The notes under the pieces are model-generated. The model was given only the letters and a program-made list of their open reading frames with translations, was not told the origin of the DNA and made no database searches. From Gemmatimonadota bacterium (GTDB taxonomy: Bacteria; Gemmatimonadota; Gemmatimonadetes; Longimicrobiales; Gaopeijiaceae), in assembly GCA_022564055.1 (NCBI GenBank), contig JADFMD010000004.1, positions 1 to 64,000 on the forward strand: a stretch of 64,000 nt of DNA, given 5' to 3'. Shown here piece after piece: positions 1-8,933 of the stretch. Every line of letters begins with the position of its first letter. The stretch's first letter is position 1. A program made the position numbers and the translations under genes.

Positions 1-106
1 GGGATCCGACCTGCGTACCTACCGAATAGGCGTGGGTTGGGCTGGTAGGAAAAAACGGGGGAGGAATGCCGCTCCCCCCCCGCTTTCCGGTGCGAGCCCG
101 AATCGC

Positions 107-859
107 CTACCGATCGCGTTTTCGGAAGGGATGACGGCCACTTCGAGTCGACAAATCGAGTTCGAAGGTTTCACCGTCCACGCTCGATTCACCGTACACG
201 GTCATGGTGACCAGGTTCGTACCGTTGAAGATGATCACGACAGTACGGCTTTTCGTGACGTCGGCGTCGGGTCCGTTGATGACGTTGATGGTCACATCGC
301 GCGTGATCGTACCCGACAGCGGCCAGGCATCGTCGGTTCGCGGCACAGGGTGGATGACGTCCTCGATGACCGACGTGCTCGACATGTCGTAGGTCCTCGT
401 ACCGTCCGCGTCCGTGTGCTTGCTCCGGCTCACCTCGCCGTGTCCGGTTCCGTTGACGGTTCGGGTCGTCTCTTCGCCCAGGAGCCCCGTTATCCAGAGG
501 TCACGCGAGCGCGTGCCGGTCGCAGACCAGGAGTCGCGAGAGAACTCGTGGGTCGACTCGATCGCGAGGTGAACCGACGCTGTCGTGAGTGGATCCCGGT
601 CATGCTCGTTTCCCTCCGCGTCGTAAAACGTGGCCGTGCGGGTCACGGTCCGGGTGGACGCCTCGCTGGGTGCCGGAACGGCGCCGCCGCCGAACAGGAA
701 GCCCATATCGCCCAACTCGTCGATGACGGCGTCTGCTGCGATCATGGCCACATCGAAGGTCAGGCTGTCCTCGAAGGCGTCCGGCCCGACCGTGTCACTA
801 CAGGCCACCAGAGTAAGTAGGCCAAGAGCCAAGGCTGTTGATCTCACACAATGTTTCAT
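107..859 (-). CDS. hypothetical secreted lipoprotein
   Basis: ORF starts MKHCVRSTALALGLLTLVACSD, a lipoprotein signal with lipobox; no recognised domain. Confidence 0.7.
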   Translation of the reverse strand: MKHCVRSTALALGLLTLVACSDTVGPDAFEDSLTFDVAMIAADAVIDELGDMGFLFGGGAVPAPSEASTRTVTRTATFYDAEGNEHDRDPLTTASVHLAIESTHEFSRDSWSATGTRSRDLWITGLLGEETTRTVNGTGHGEVSRSKHTDADGTRTYDMSSTSVIEDVIHPVPRTDDAWPLSGTITRDVTINVINGPDADVTKSRTVVIIFNGTNLVTMTVYGESSVDGETFELDLSTRSGRHPFRKRDR

Positions 860-993
860 TTCCCAATCTCCTCAATCCAGGTCGAAGGCCGAACGAGACG
901 TTCGGTCATCCCTTCCACTGGCTCTGATTCCGGACCGAGGTGAAACGTTAAGTACGCCGGCGAGGACACGTCGAGGGTAGAGGAACGGCAGAT

Positions 994-1686
994 CTACCGG
1001 ATGGTTGCCCGCTCGATTCGATCCAACTCGGGAAACTCCGCATCGAAGTACTCCGCGCCCAGGGCGAGCGCTCTCGCTTGATACACGCCCTCGCCACGAG
1101 GCGGGCCGTCCCCGTAACCCGCGTACAGCCCATCGACCACGTCCATCCCTTCGATGACCTCGCCGAAGGGGGCGAAGCGGTCGTCCAGGCTGGCGTTGTC
1201 CTTGTGGTTGACGAACACGTGGGTGGTCCGGCTGTTGGCCCCGGACCGGGCGAAGGACACGCGGCCTCGTGTGTTCGACTCGGTGACGGGGTCGTCGAGG
1301 AGCAGTTCCTTTTGCCAGACGAAGTTCACGTAGGGATCGTCATGGATGCCCCAACCCGCGGTGAAGTCTTGCAACACCCGGTGAAAACGCACGCCATCGT
1401 ACCACCCCTGTTTTACGAGGTTGTAGAACCGGTCCGCCCCGAGGGGGGCCCATTCACGGTGCACCTCGATGACAAAAACGCCGGCCGTGGTCTCGAGGCG
1501 GGCCTGGAAGAGGTCGGGAGCCGTTTCGTTGAATCGGCTGGCGCGGAGAAGTGGGTTCTGAAGCCGCGGGTCTATTGGCTCGTCAGCGTCTCCTGCGCAA
1601 GCAGAAAAGAGGCCCATGGCCAGGACTGAAAGGGCGACACGGGCCTTCCCTGCGAACGGGCGTCGGCGCCCGCATCGAAGCCTCAT
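994..1686 (-). CDS. cyclophilin-type peptidyl-prolyl cis-trans isomerase, exported
   Basis: GVFVIEVHREWAPLGADRFYNLV..YDGVRFHRV..F and RGRVSFAR cyclophilin signatures, N-terminal lipoprotein-like signal. Confidence 0.9.
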   Translation of the reverse strand: MRLRCGRRRPFAGKARVALSVLAMGLFSACAGDADEPIDPRLQNPLLRASRFNETAPDLFQARLETTAGVFVIEVHREWAPLGADRFYNLVKQGWYDGVRFHRVLQDFTAGWGIHDDPYVNFVWQKELLLDDPVTESNTRGRVSFARSGANSRTTHVFVNHKDNASLDDRFAPFGEVIEGMDVVDGLYAGYGDGPPRGEGVYQARALALGAEYFDAEFPELDRIERATIR

Positions 1687-1720
1687 CGGGGCGCGCCTAC
1701 CCTACGAAAGCAGAGCGTTC

Positions 1721-2281
1721 CTAGTTTCCTGGCGCGTCGGAATCCGTGGCATCGGTCGCCCGGTGCGGAGGACGTCTCCGCCGCCGACGCTTTCGGTCCT
1801 CGTCATTCCGGAGAATCTCGATTCTCAGAACTTCTCCCGACTGCCGATCCCTGAGGGCCTCCAGTTTTTCCAGAGCTTCGGACAACTCCTTGATCTCACC
1901 CAGCTCCCCAGCTTCACGCCGGAGTTCCTCCACCTGGGCCCGAAGTCTTTCTAACTGATTCCGAACGGATGCGCTCGTGCGGACACGAGTCCGCATACGG
2001 AACATACGGGTTTCGGCTTCGGGAATGACGGCGATTTGGTGCCCCTCCATCCTTTCGATCAGAGCGTGGCGCACGACGTAGGCCTCCGCGCGTGCGTCAG
2101 CGATCCGCCCAGGCTCCACGATCACGGCGTGTCGTAGGACCCGGACCCTCACCGACGAGTCATCGGAGTGGAGTACACGGTCGGCCTGACTCTGGGCGAA
2201 AAGGCTGGTCACTCCCAACCCGAGGCCTGCTCCGCCGAGAATCGCTGCGAACGCCATGAAATCCGAGGTCCGTTTACCCAT
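1721..2281 (-). CDS. hypothetical membrane-anchored coiled-coil protein
   Basis: N-terminal hydrophobic segment, then heptad-like region QLERLRAQVEELRREAGELGEIKELSEALEKLEAL. Confidence 0.6.
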   Translation of the reverse strand: MGKRTSDFMAFAAILGGAGLGLGVTSLFAQSQADRVLHSDDSSVRVRVLRHAVIVEPGRIADARAEAYVVRHALIERMEGHQIAVIPEAETRMFRMRTRVRTSASVRNQLERLRAQVEELRREAGELGEIKELSEALEKLEALRDRQSGEVLRIEILRNDEDRKRRRRRRPPHRATDATDSDAPGN

Positions 2282-2519
2282 TAGAGGCTCCTGTGTCTGA
2301 ACTCCATCCCGATCCGGGTTTGCTCCCCCGAAGCTGCCGCGGCCAGCCGTCCCGCCGCAACCCCTTCCAACATGTGACGCGAGATCGTTTCAAAGCGTTG
2401 CTCGATGCCCCCGCCGACTTGTTTGAGCTTCGGTATTTACCCTTCTGTATTCGGGCGTTCCTACCTAGATGCGTCCCTTCTTTGGCCGCCGTTCTTTGGT
2501 GGCTCTTTCTGCGGGTCTG

Positions 2520-2717
2520 TCAGCGCGGTTTGAAAGTACCGGTCTCCTCGACCTCGACACGGTGTCCGTCTATTCTCGAGGGGATCCGGCCGGCCGCACG
2601 CCGGTCCTTCACGTAGACCTTGAGACAGGGTTTGCCTCGGGACAGCCCAATGGCGGTTCCGGTCACGCCCGGTCGATCGATCACTGCCTTGGTGAGCTTG
2701 CTCAGTGCGGCCTTCAT
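2520..2717 (-). CDS. small protein resembling the N-terminal (prodomain-like) region of the upstream serine protease
   Basis: 65 aa; GVTGTAIGLSRGKPCLKVYV..GRIPSRIDGHRVEVEETGTF aligns with GVVGTAVGLGADGTPVVIIYT..SGLPAMLDGTPVRTEVTGEF of the adjacent 368 aa ORF. Confidence 0.6.
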   Translation of the reverse strand: MKAALSKLTKAVIDRPGVTGTAIGLSRGKPCLKVYVKDRRAAGRIPSRIDGHRVEVEETGTFKPR

Positions 2718-2738
2718 GTCTTCGATAGCTCCTATACC

Positions 2739-3845
2739 TCAGTTCCCGTCGATTTTCACCCCGAAATGATCCAGAACGAGGTCGATCGGGTTGGCGATCG
2801 TATTCGTGTTGCTGCCGGCAAAGAGTAGCCCAACCGGTCGCCGGTCGTTCTTGCCGCTGCCCTGCGTAACCACCAGAGATCCCGAGTCCCCGCCCTGGCT
2901 GAAGCGCCCATCGCTGATGAGGATCTGGTCGACGAAGCGCGCCGTTCCCGTGTTGTAATTCACGTTGATGGTCGCGTTGATGCCGCTCACGATGCCGGTG
3001 GTCAGACCGGTGGTCCGACCATATTTCTGGACCGCTTGGCCGAGGGTAGCGGTCGTTGTCTTCGTGCGGGGTTCCCCGTAGCCGTCTGGCGGCGTGCTCG
3101 TCCCCAGGTTGTCCGAGGAGGTGAGCGCAATGGCCGCGTCGATGCGATTTTTTGGACACGTCAGGGCCTTACAGAAACGCAACACTTTGAAGTCGTGCAG
3201 CGTACCGATGGAGTTTGCGGGATCGGTGCCTCCGTCCACTCGTCCGGGCTGGAGAATATTATCTCCCCGACTCGCGTCATTCCGGTTTGCGAACACGTGG
3301 TTGTTGCTCAGAGCGAACGTGCGACGGCCATCGCTGACGCGCGCGCCGATCGTTCCCGCGGTGACGTCGGGCTGGCCGCCGGAGACGCCGATCGGCACCG
3401 GACGGGGAAAGCGGCTCCTCCGGTCGACCCGGCTGTCCGCTTCCTTCGCTCGCGGCCCGTCTCCGAGTGCCCAGAATTCGCCGGTGACTTCGGTACGCAC
3501 GGGGGTGCCGTCGAGCATCGCCGGCAGCCCCGAGATACCCGGGCGCGCGGTGTAAATGATCACCACCGGAGTGCCATCGGCACCTAGGCCCACCGCTGTG
3601 CCCACGACGCCGTTGATCCCGAGCAGATCCGGCGTGTAGGCGTCCTGGGTGGCCATCGCCAAAGAGAGGGCTGCGAAGTTCGGATCGCGGGCCAATCGCG
3701 CGCTCCATCGCGCCCCGATCGCCGAGGGGGAGGGCAAGAGTAGCTGAGCGAACACCGCTACCATGAGCGTGAGCTCGGACCAGCTCCCCCGTCGTTTCAT
3801 CGAACCCCTCCGGCCTGCGTACCGCCTCTGGACATGCTCGCACAC
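2739..3845 (-). CDS. secreted trypsin-like (S1-type) serine protease
   Basis: Signal-like N-terminus; FALSNNHVFANRND (His region) and FSQGGDSGSLVV (Ser nucleophile region). Confidence 0.75.
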   Translation of the reverse strand: MCEHVQRRYAGRRGSMKRRGSWSELTLMVAVFAQLLLPSPSAIGARWSARLARDPNFAALSLAMATQDAYTPDLLGINGVVGTAVGLGADGTPVVIIYTARPGISGLPAMLDGTPVRTEVTGEFWALGDGPRAKEADSRVDRRSRFPRPVPIGVSGGQPDVTAGTIGARVSDGRRTFALSNNHVFANRNDASRGDNILQPGRVDGGTDPANSIGTLHDFKVLRFCKALTCPKNRIDAAIALTSSDNLGTSTPPDGYGEPRTKTTTATLGQAVQKYGRTTGLTTGIVSGINATINVNYNTGTARFVDQILISDGRFSQGGDSGSLVVTQGSGKNDRRPVGLLFAGSNTNTIANPIDLVLDHFGVKIDGN

Positions 3846-4054
3846 CCTTGATCAGGCACTCTCGCCTCCGCCCCCTCCTATTACATACGGGTGAACCATG
3901 GACTAAGGTTCCAAAACCGCGCGCCTTGCGTGGGGTGGCCGCACCCATTGCATGATTCAGGTGACGTTTTAAGATTTTCGAGGGGCGTGGCGCCGGAGGC
4001 CTCCTGGGGGAGGCCATGAGAAATCGTTTACTCTGAAGAGAGAGGCCTATACAC

Positions 4055-5992
4055 ATGACGGGGACAGAAGGGATGCGATTCGGAGGGACCGGCGAGTGGG
4101 TTCGCCTGACACGCCTGTTGCGGCCTTTGCAGCGTATCCGTCGGCGCATGCTGACGGCTGCGTTGGCGGTCATGGCGGGTTGTGGGGGCGTGTCCTCGGT
4201 GGGGCGTGGCGATGGGGTCTCCTCGCCCGGCGGGTCCAATCGGGAGGCGTCCCTGGCCACTGCCACACGATTCGTCCGTTCGGTCGACGCCTTTCCTGTT
4301 CGTGACCAGAACGGCAGGATGTACAACCCTCCGTTTCTAGGTGGTTTCAACGTTCCACGTCCACAGTTTGCCGACATCGACGGCGATGGCGACGTCGACC
4401 TCTTCCTGCAGGAACGCCCGGACGAGTTGATGTTCTTCGAGAACGTCGGAAGCCCCACCCGCCCGGAGTTTGTTTGGCGCACAGACCGGTATCAAGATTT
4501 GCCGGTGGGGGAGTGGACCCGCTTTGTGGACTTCGACCGCGACGGTGATCTCGACCTTCTGAGCGAGCGGCGTTTCAGCTATGTGCAGTACTTCCGCAAT
4601 GACGGCACGGCTCGGGACGCGGCTTTCACCTCCGTCGGAGATTCCGTCCGGGATGTCGCGGGCGAACCGATCTTCGCGGATCGCCAGAACATTCCCACCC
4701 TCAACGACATCGACTGTGATGGCGTCTGGGACCTTATCCTCGGCCGCCTGAACGGCACCCTCAGCCGCTACGAGCTGGCAGAGATGACGGATGACGGAGT
4801 CCCCGTGTTCCGTTTCCTGGAGGACCGCTTTCAGGACATCGAGATCGTGGCCCAGCTCGGGAGCCTGCACGGCGCCAATGCCATGGCCTTCGCGGATATC
4901 GACAAGGATGGGGACCTCGATTTCTTTTGGGGTGATTTCTTCGAGCGCGGTGTGCTCTTTGTGGAAAACACGGGTTCCTGCAGCGAGCCGAACCTCCGCA
5001 CCGAGCCGCTGCCCTTCGTCGTGGACGGTACGATCGCCACGAGTGGGTACAACGTGCCGGTTCTCCAAGACGTGGACTCCGACGGCGATCTCGACCTGTT
5101 CATAGGCGTGCTCGGCGGTGCCTTCAATCCGAATCTGACGACCATTCGGAACTTCCACTTCTACGAGCAGGTGGACGGAGAATTCCTCCACCGCACCGAC
5201 CGCTTCATCTACACGCTCGATGTCGGAAGCGAGAGCATTCCGGTGTTGGCCGACCTGGACGGTGACGGTGATCTGGACCTGCTGGTGGCCAACAAGTTGG
5301 ACCCGGACGACACGCAGACCTCCCGTCTCTATCACTTTGAGAACGTGGGTTCGGCGCGGGCTCCTTCGTTCGAGCAACGCGATTTTATTCCGCTTTTCAC
5401 CATGTATCACTACGCGCCGGCTCTGGGTGATCTCGACGGCGACGGTGACCTCGACATGCTCGTCGGCACGTGGAACCGGGGCGTCGCGCTCTACCTGAAC
5501 CAGGGTACGCGTGCGGAGCCGGAGTTCGTACTCCAGGACACCACGCTCGTGCGGCTCACGCGGGGGAGCAACAGCACACCCGCGCTGACCGACGTCGACG
5601 GCGATGGCGACCTCGACCTCTTTATCGGAGAGTCTTCGGGCGAGCTCAACTTCTACCGGAACGTCGGGACTGCGCAGGCTCCCTCGTTCGACCTCGTGAC
5701 GGATCGCTTCGCGGGGATCGATGTGGGCCGGAGGAGCTTTCCGACGTTCGCGGATGTCGACGGTGATGGCGACCAGGACCTGCTACTCGGCCGCGAAGAG
5801 GGTGGCGTGCTTCTCTATCGAAGGGAGGGCTCACCGACGGACGTCGATCCCATTTTCGTCCTGGATTCGACCTTCACGCTGCCGCTCCCCAGGTATTCCA
5901 CGCCATCACTCGTGGACATCGACGGTGACGGCGACCTGGACGTCTTTTCGGGGGGGCTGGGTGGGGGGCTGATCTTCCTGGAGGGCCGTTAG
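4055..5992 (+). CDS. FG-GAP/VCBS repeat (beta-propeller) secreted protein
   Basis: Ten D-x-D-x-D-G-(D)-x-D type calcium-binding repeats (e.g. DIDGDGDVDLF, DLDGDGDLDLL); lipoprotein-like N-terminus. Confidence 0.85.
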   Translation: MTGTEGMRFGGTGEWVRLTRLLRPLQRIRRRMLTAALAVMAGCGGVSSVGRGDGVSSPGGSNREASLATATRFVRSVDAFPVRDQNGRMYNPPFLGGFNVPRPQFADIDGDGDVDLFLQERPDELMFFENVGSPTRPEFVWRTDRYQDLPVGEWTRFVDFDRDGDLDLLSERRFSYVQYFRNDGTARDAAFTSVGDSVRDVAGEPIFADRQNIPTLNDIDCDGVWDLILGRLNGTLSRYELAEMTDDGVPVFRFLEDRFQDIEIVAQLGSLHGANAMAFADIDKDGDLDFFWGDFFERGVLFVENTGSCSEPNLRTEPLPFVVDGTIATSGYNVPVLQDVDSDGDLDLFIGVLGGAFNPNLTTIRNFHFYEQVDGEFLHRTDRFIYTLDVGSESIPVLADLDGDGDLDLLVANKLDPDDTQTSRLYHFENVGSARAPSFEQRDFIPLFTMYHYAPALGDLDGDGDLDMLVGTWNRGVALYLNQGTRAEPEFVLQDTTLVRLTRGSNSTPALTDVDGDGDLDLFIGESSGELNFYRNVGTAQAPSFDLVTDRFAGIDVGRRSFPTFADVDGDGDQDLLLGREEGGVLLYRREGSPTDVDPIFVLDSTFTLPLPRYSTPSLVDIDGDGDLDVFSGGLGGGLIFLEGR

Positions 5993-5995
5993 CGG

Positions 5996-7411
5996 CTACA
6001 ACACAAAGCCCACACCCAGGAACAGGACGAGTGCCGCGGACGCGGCCAGGAGCGCGTAGGGAAGCTGCGTCCGAACGTGGTCGATATGGTCCGTCGCGGA
6101 GGCCATCGACGCCACGATCGTGCTGTCGGAGATCGGCGAACAGTGATCCCCGAAAATTCCGCCGCCCAGAGCGGCGGCCAGTGTGAGCCCGAGGTGTAGC
6201 TCCAGCAGCTCGGCCATGGGGACGACGATGGGAATCATGATCGCGAACGTGCCCCACGACGTTCCCGTCGAGAAGGCCATGATACAAGCGAGCACGAAGA
6301 CGATGGCCGGCACGAAGCCCGGGTTCACACCTGCCTCCGCAACCTGAGCCAGCCACACGCCTGTGCCCAGCGCCTGTTGGGTTCCCGCGATCGAAAATGC
6401 CAACGCGAGCACGATCACGACCGGCGTCAGCCCCTGAATTCCCTTGATCGTGTAGTCGGTCACCTCCCGAAACGTCATGATCCCCTGGACCCGGTACATG
6501 ACGGCAGCGAGCAGGATTCCGACGATGACGCCCCAAAGGACGGCGTCCGACCCGCTCCCCTGCAGCATCTCCCCATCTCCCGTGATCCAGAGGACGATGG
6601 GTACGGTGGCGACCATGGCGATGACCGGAAGGAGCATGTTGACCGCCCGGTGTGGCACGCCCTCCTTTGCAGCCAACATGGAAACGTCCGAGGACATCAT
6701 CGGTTCAGCCCCGTCCCGCAGCAGCTTGCCCTCTTCCTGGATGCGGCGCTCGGCCTCGCGCATGGGTCCGATATTCCAGTCGGTGAGGGCCACGAACACG
6801 ACCAGGATGATCGAGAGGATCGCGTAAAAATTCAACGTGAGCGCCGAGAGGAGCACCCGGTTCGGCTCGGCCACGTTCTGCGCGACGAGGAGCGTCACGA
6901 TATAGGCGCCCCAGGCGTTGATCGGAATGAGAAGCTGCTTGGGTGCGCAGGTCGCGTCGAGAATATAGCTCAGTTTTTCACGGGAAATTTTGGATCGATC
7001 GAAGAGTGGGCGGGACACGGAGCCGGCCACCAGCAGTCCGAAGTTCGACTCGAGGAAGAGACACATGCTGGTGCCGATGGCGAACAGGCGCACGGTACGG
7101 CGATTCTGGCCCAACCGCCTTCGCTCGACCCAACTGATGAAGCCCTCCATGCCGCCCGAGGCCTGCGTCAGCGTGATTATCCCACCGATCAGCGCGGAGA
7201 ATACGAGCGTCCTTGCGTTGCCGGGGCTGGTGATCGCGGCCAGGAAGGTGTTTACCCCGTCGACCAATCCGACGATGGGGTTCCAGGAGTTCATGATGGT
7301 CCAGCCCAACCACACGAAGGTGGCCAGCGAGATGTAGACCTCCCGAGTCTTGATGGCCAACGCGATGGCCACCACCGGGGGGAGAATCGAAAGCCATCCG
7401 ATGGTCTCCAC
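5996..7411 (-). CDS. Na+/H+ antiporter NhaC family protein
   Basis: Polytopic; GGGIFGDHCSPISDSTIVASMASATDHIDHVRTQLPYAL motif of the NhaC family; GTG start proposed at 7411. Confidence 0.85.
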   Translation of the reverse strand: METIGWLSILPPVVAIALAIKTREVYISLATFVWLGWTIMNSWNPIVGLVDGVNTFLAAITSPGNARTLVFSALIGGIITLTQASGGMEGFISWVERRRLGQNRRTVRLFAIGTSMCLFLESNFGLLVAGSVSRPLFDRSKISREKLSYILDATCAPKQLLIPINAWGAYIVTLLVAQNVAEPNRVLLSALTLNFYAILSIILVVFVALTDWNIGPMREAERRIQEEGKLLRDGAEPMMSSDVSMLAAKEGVPHRAVNMLLPVIAMVATVPIVLWITGDGEMLQGSGSDAVLWGVIVGILLAAVMYRVQGIMTFREVTDYTIKGIQGLTPVVIVLALAFSIAGTQQALGTGVWLAQVAEAGVNPGFVPAIVFVLACIMAFSTGTSWGTFAIMIPIVVPMAELLELHLGLTLAAALGGGIFGDHCSPISDSTIVASMASATDHIDHVRTQLPYALLAASAALVLFLGVGFVL

Positions 7412-7416
7412 GTACT

Positions 7417-7776
7417 CTATTCGCTGTCCACGATGCGTATTTCGTCCGGTTGGTTGGGGACGACACACAGGAACGAAAATTCATCTGGGCCCAGCGATTC
7501 GTACCAATGGGGTACCCCGGCCGGAATGAAGACGACGTCACCCTCGGCGACCTCGAAGACGTCATCCCCGATACCGATTCGGGCCGCCCCGCCAAGCACG
7601 TACTGTTCGTGCTCCACGGTGTTCGTGTGTTTCGGCATCCCCCCTCCGGGTGCCATGACAAAACGCCGCATCGAGAAATTCGGTCCTTCGTCCGGACCGA
7701 TGAGGACCTGGCGGATGGTGCCGGAGCCGGCGTTCACCGGCTCGGTAGGAATTTCGTGGATGTTTTTACGAGACAC
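7417..7776 (-). CDS. cupin domain protein
   Basis: APGGGMPKHTNTVEHEQYVLGGAARIGIGDDVFEVAEGDVVFIPAGVPHWYE; GTG start preceded by GGAGG. Confidence 0.85.
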   Translation of the reverse strand: MSRKNIHEIPTEPVNAGSGTIRQVLIGPDEGPNFSMRRFVMAPGGGMPKHTNTVEHEQYVLGGAARIGIGDDVFEVAEGDVVFIPAGVPHWYESLGPDEFSFLCVVPNQPDEIRIVDSE

Positions 7777-7921
7777 GTGGTCACTCCTCCGGGTGCCGGT
7801 CGCGGAGCCTCTGCCGGCGTGCGAACCGAGATCGGGTTGGTATCCTGAAGGGATCATCGTACGATGGCCTTTACGATATCCTTTCTCCAAGCAATCGCAA
7901 TTCTGAAACCCGAACCGTGCC

Positions 7922-8725
7922 ATGTACGAGCGGATTGTTTGTCTGACTGAAGAAACCACGGAGACCCTCTACACGATCGGCGAGGACTGGCGGATCGTCG
8001 GGATCTCAGGATTCACGGTTCGCCCCCCCCGCGCCCGGCGTGAGAAGCCGAGAGTCTCGGCGTTCACGAGTGCCAAAATCGACGAAATTCTGAAGCTCCG
8101 GCCCGACCTGGTCCTGGGGTTCTCGGACATCCAGGCCGACATCGCCGCGCAGTTGATCGGTCATGGGGTGGAGGTCCACGTGTTCAACCACCGAAGCGTG
8201 GACGGCATCCTGCGGATGATCCGGGCGTTGGCGGCGATGGTGGGGTGTGCCGAGAAAGGGGAAGAGCTAGCGGTCCGGCTCGCTGCGAATCTCGCCAGCG
8301 TCCGGGAGCGGGCCAGCGGTTTTCCGGAGCGGCCCCGCATCTATTTCGAGGAGTGGAGTGACCCGATGATTTCAGGCATCCGCTGGGTGTCGGAGCTGAT
8401 AGGCTACGCCGGCGGGGAGGATTGTTTTCCCGAGTTGTCCGAGTCCTCCCTCGCGAAAGGCCGGATCATCGAGGATCCGCAGGAGGTGGTACGTAGGGCG
8501 CCGGATATCATCATCGGTTCGTGGTGCGGGCGTAAGTTCCGCCCGGAAAAAGTCATGGCGCGACCGGGGTGGGAGAACGTACCGGCGGTACGTGATGGGC
8601 ACGTCTACGAGATCAAATCGTCGATCATTCTTCAGCCGGGCCCCGCGGCCCTCACCGAGGGCGTCGCAGGGATCCAGGAAATCATTGAGCGATGGACGAG
8701 CCGGCGGGCGGCTGAAGCCGGTTAA
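7922..8725 (+). CDS. cobalamin-binding / BtuF-like periplasmic-binding fold protein without signal peptide
   Basis: SLTEETTETLYTIG-like start, KIDEILKLRPDLVLG, ARPGWENVPAVRDGHVYEI motifs of BtuF-type binding proteins. Confidence 0.75.
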   Translation: MYERIVCLTEETTETLYTIGEDWRIVGISGFTVRPPRARREKPRVSAFTSAKIDEILKLRPDLVLGFSDIQADIAAQLIGHGVEVHVFNHRSVDGILRMIRALAAMVGCAEKGEELAVRLAANLASVRERASGFPERPRIYFEEWSDPMISGIRWVSELIGYAGGEDCFPELSESSLAKGRIIEDPQEVVRRAPDIIIGSWCGRKFRPEKVMARPGWENVPAVRDGHVYEIKSSIILQPGPAALTEGVAGIQEIIERWTSRRAAEAG

Positions 8726-8778
8726 CGGCTGAAGCGTGCGAGCAGTTGAAGCGAGTGAGCGGCTTGAACCGAGTTTAA
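8709..8778. repeat. degenerate 17-bp-period tandem repeat, about 4 copies
   Basis: CGGCTGAAGCCGGTTAA / CGGCTGAAGCGTGCGAG / CAGTTGAAGCGAGTGAG / CGGCTTGAACCGAGTTTAA. Confidence 0.7.
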
Positions 8779-8933
8779 CCATATGACGGAGCATGGAGCC
8801 ATGGGAAACGTCATGGCCATCATGCACGAAGTAGGCACTGTCTGACAGGACGCTCTCCGGATGAGGCGGCCGCGTACCTTCTCTTGATGGTGCTCGGCGC
8901 CGGGGTCACCTTCGTGGCGAGCGCCACGGGGCT

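Noticed and set aside
3277-4482. 401 aa minus-strand ORF
   Set aside because: Spans out-of-frame protease sequence, an intergenic region and antisense of the FG-GAP gene; Arg-rich shadow frame.
4337-5410. 357 aa minus-strand ORF
   Set aside because: Complement of the FG-GAP repeat gene; repetitive GAT/GAC codons generate a long open antisense frame.
4370-5985. Regularly spaced GACGGCGATGGCGAC-like DNA repeats suggesting an array
   Set aside because: They encode the Ca-binding loops of FG-GAP/VCBS repeats; not CRISPR or mobile DNA.
6377-7906. 509 aa plus-strand ORF
   Set aside because: Antisense to the NhaC and cupin genes, both well supported by family motifs.
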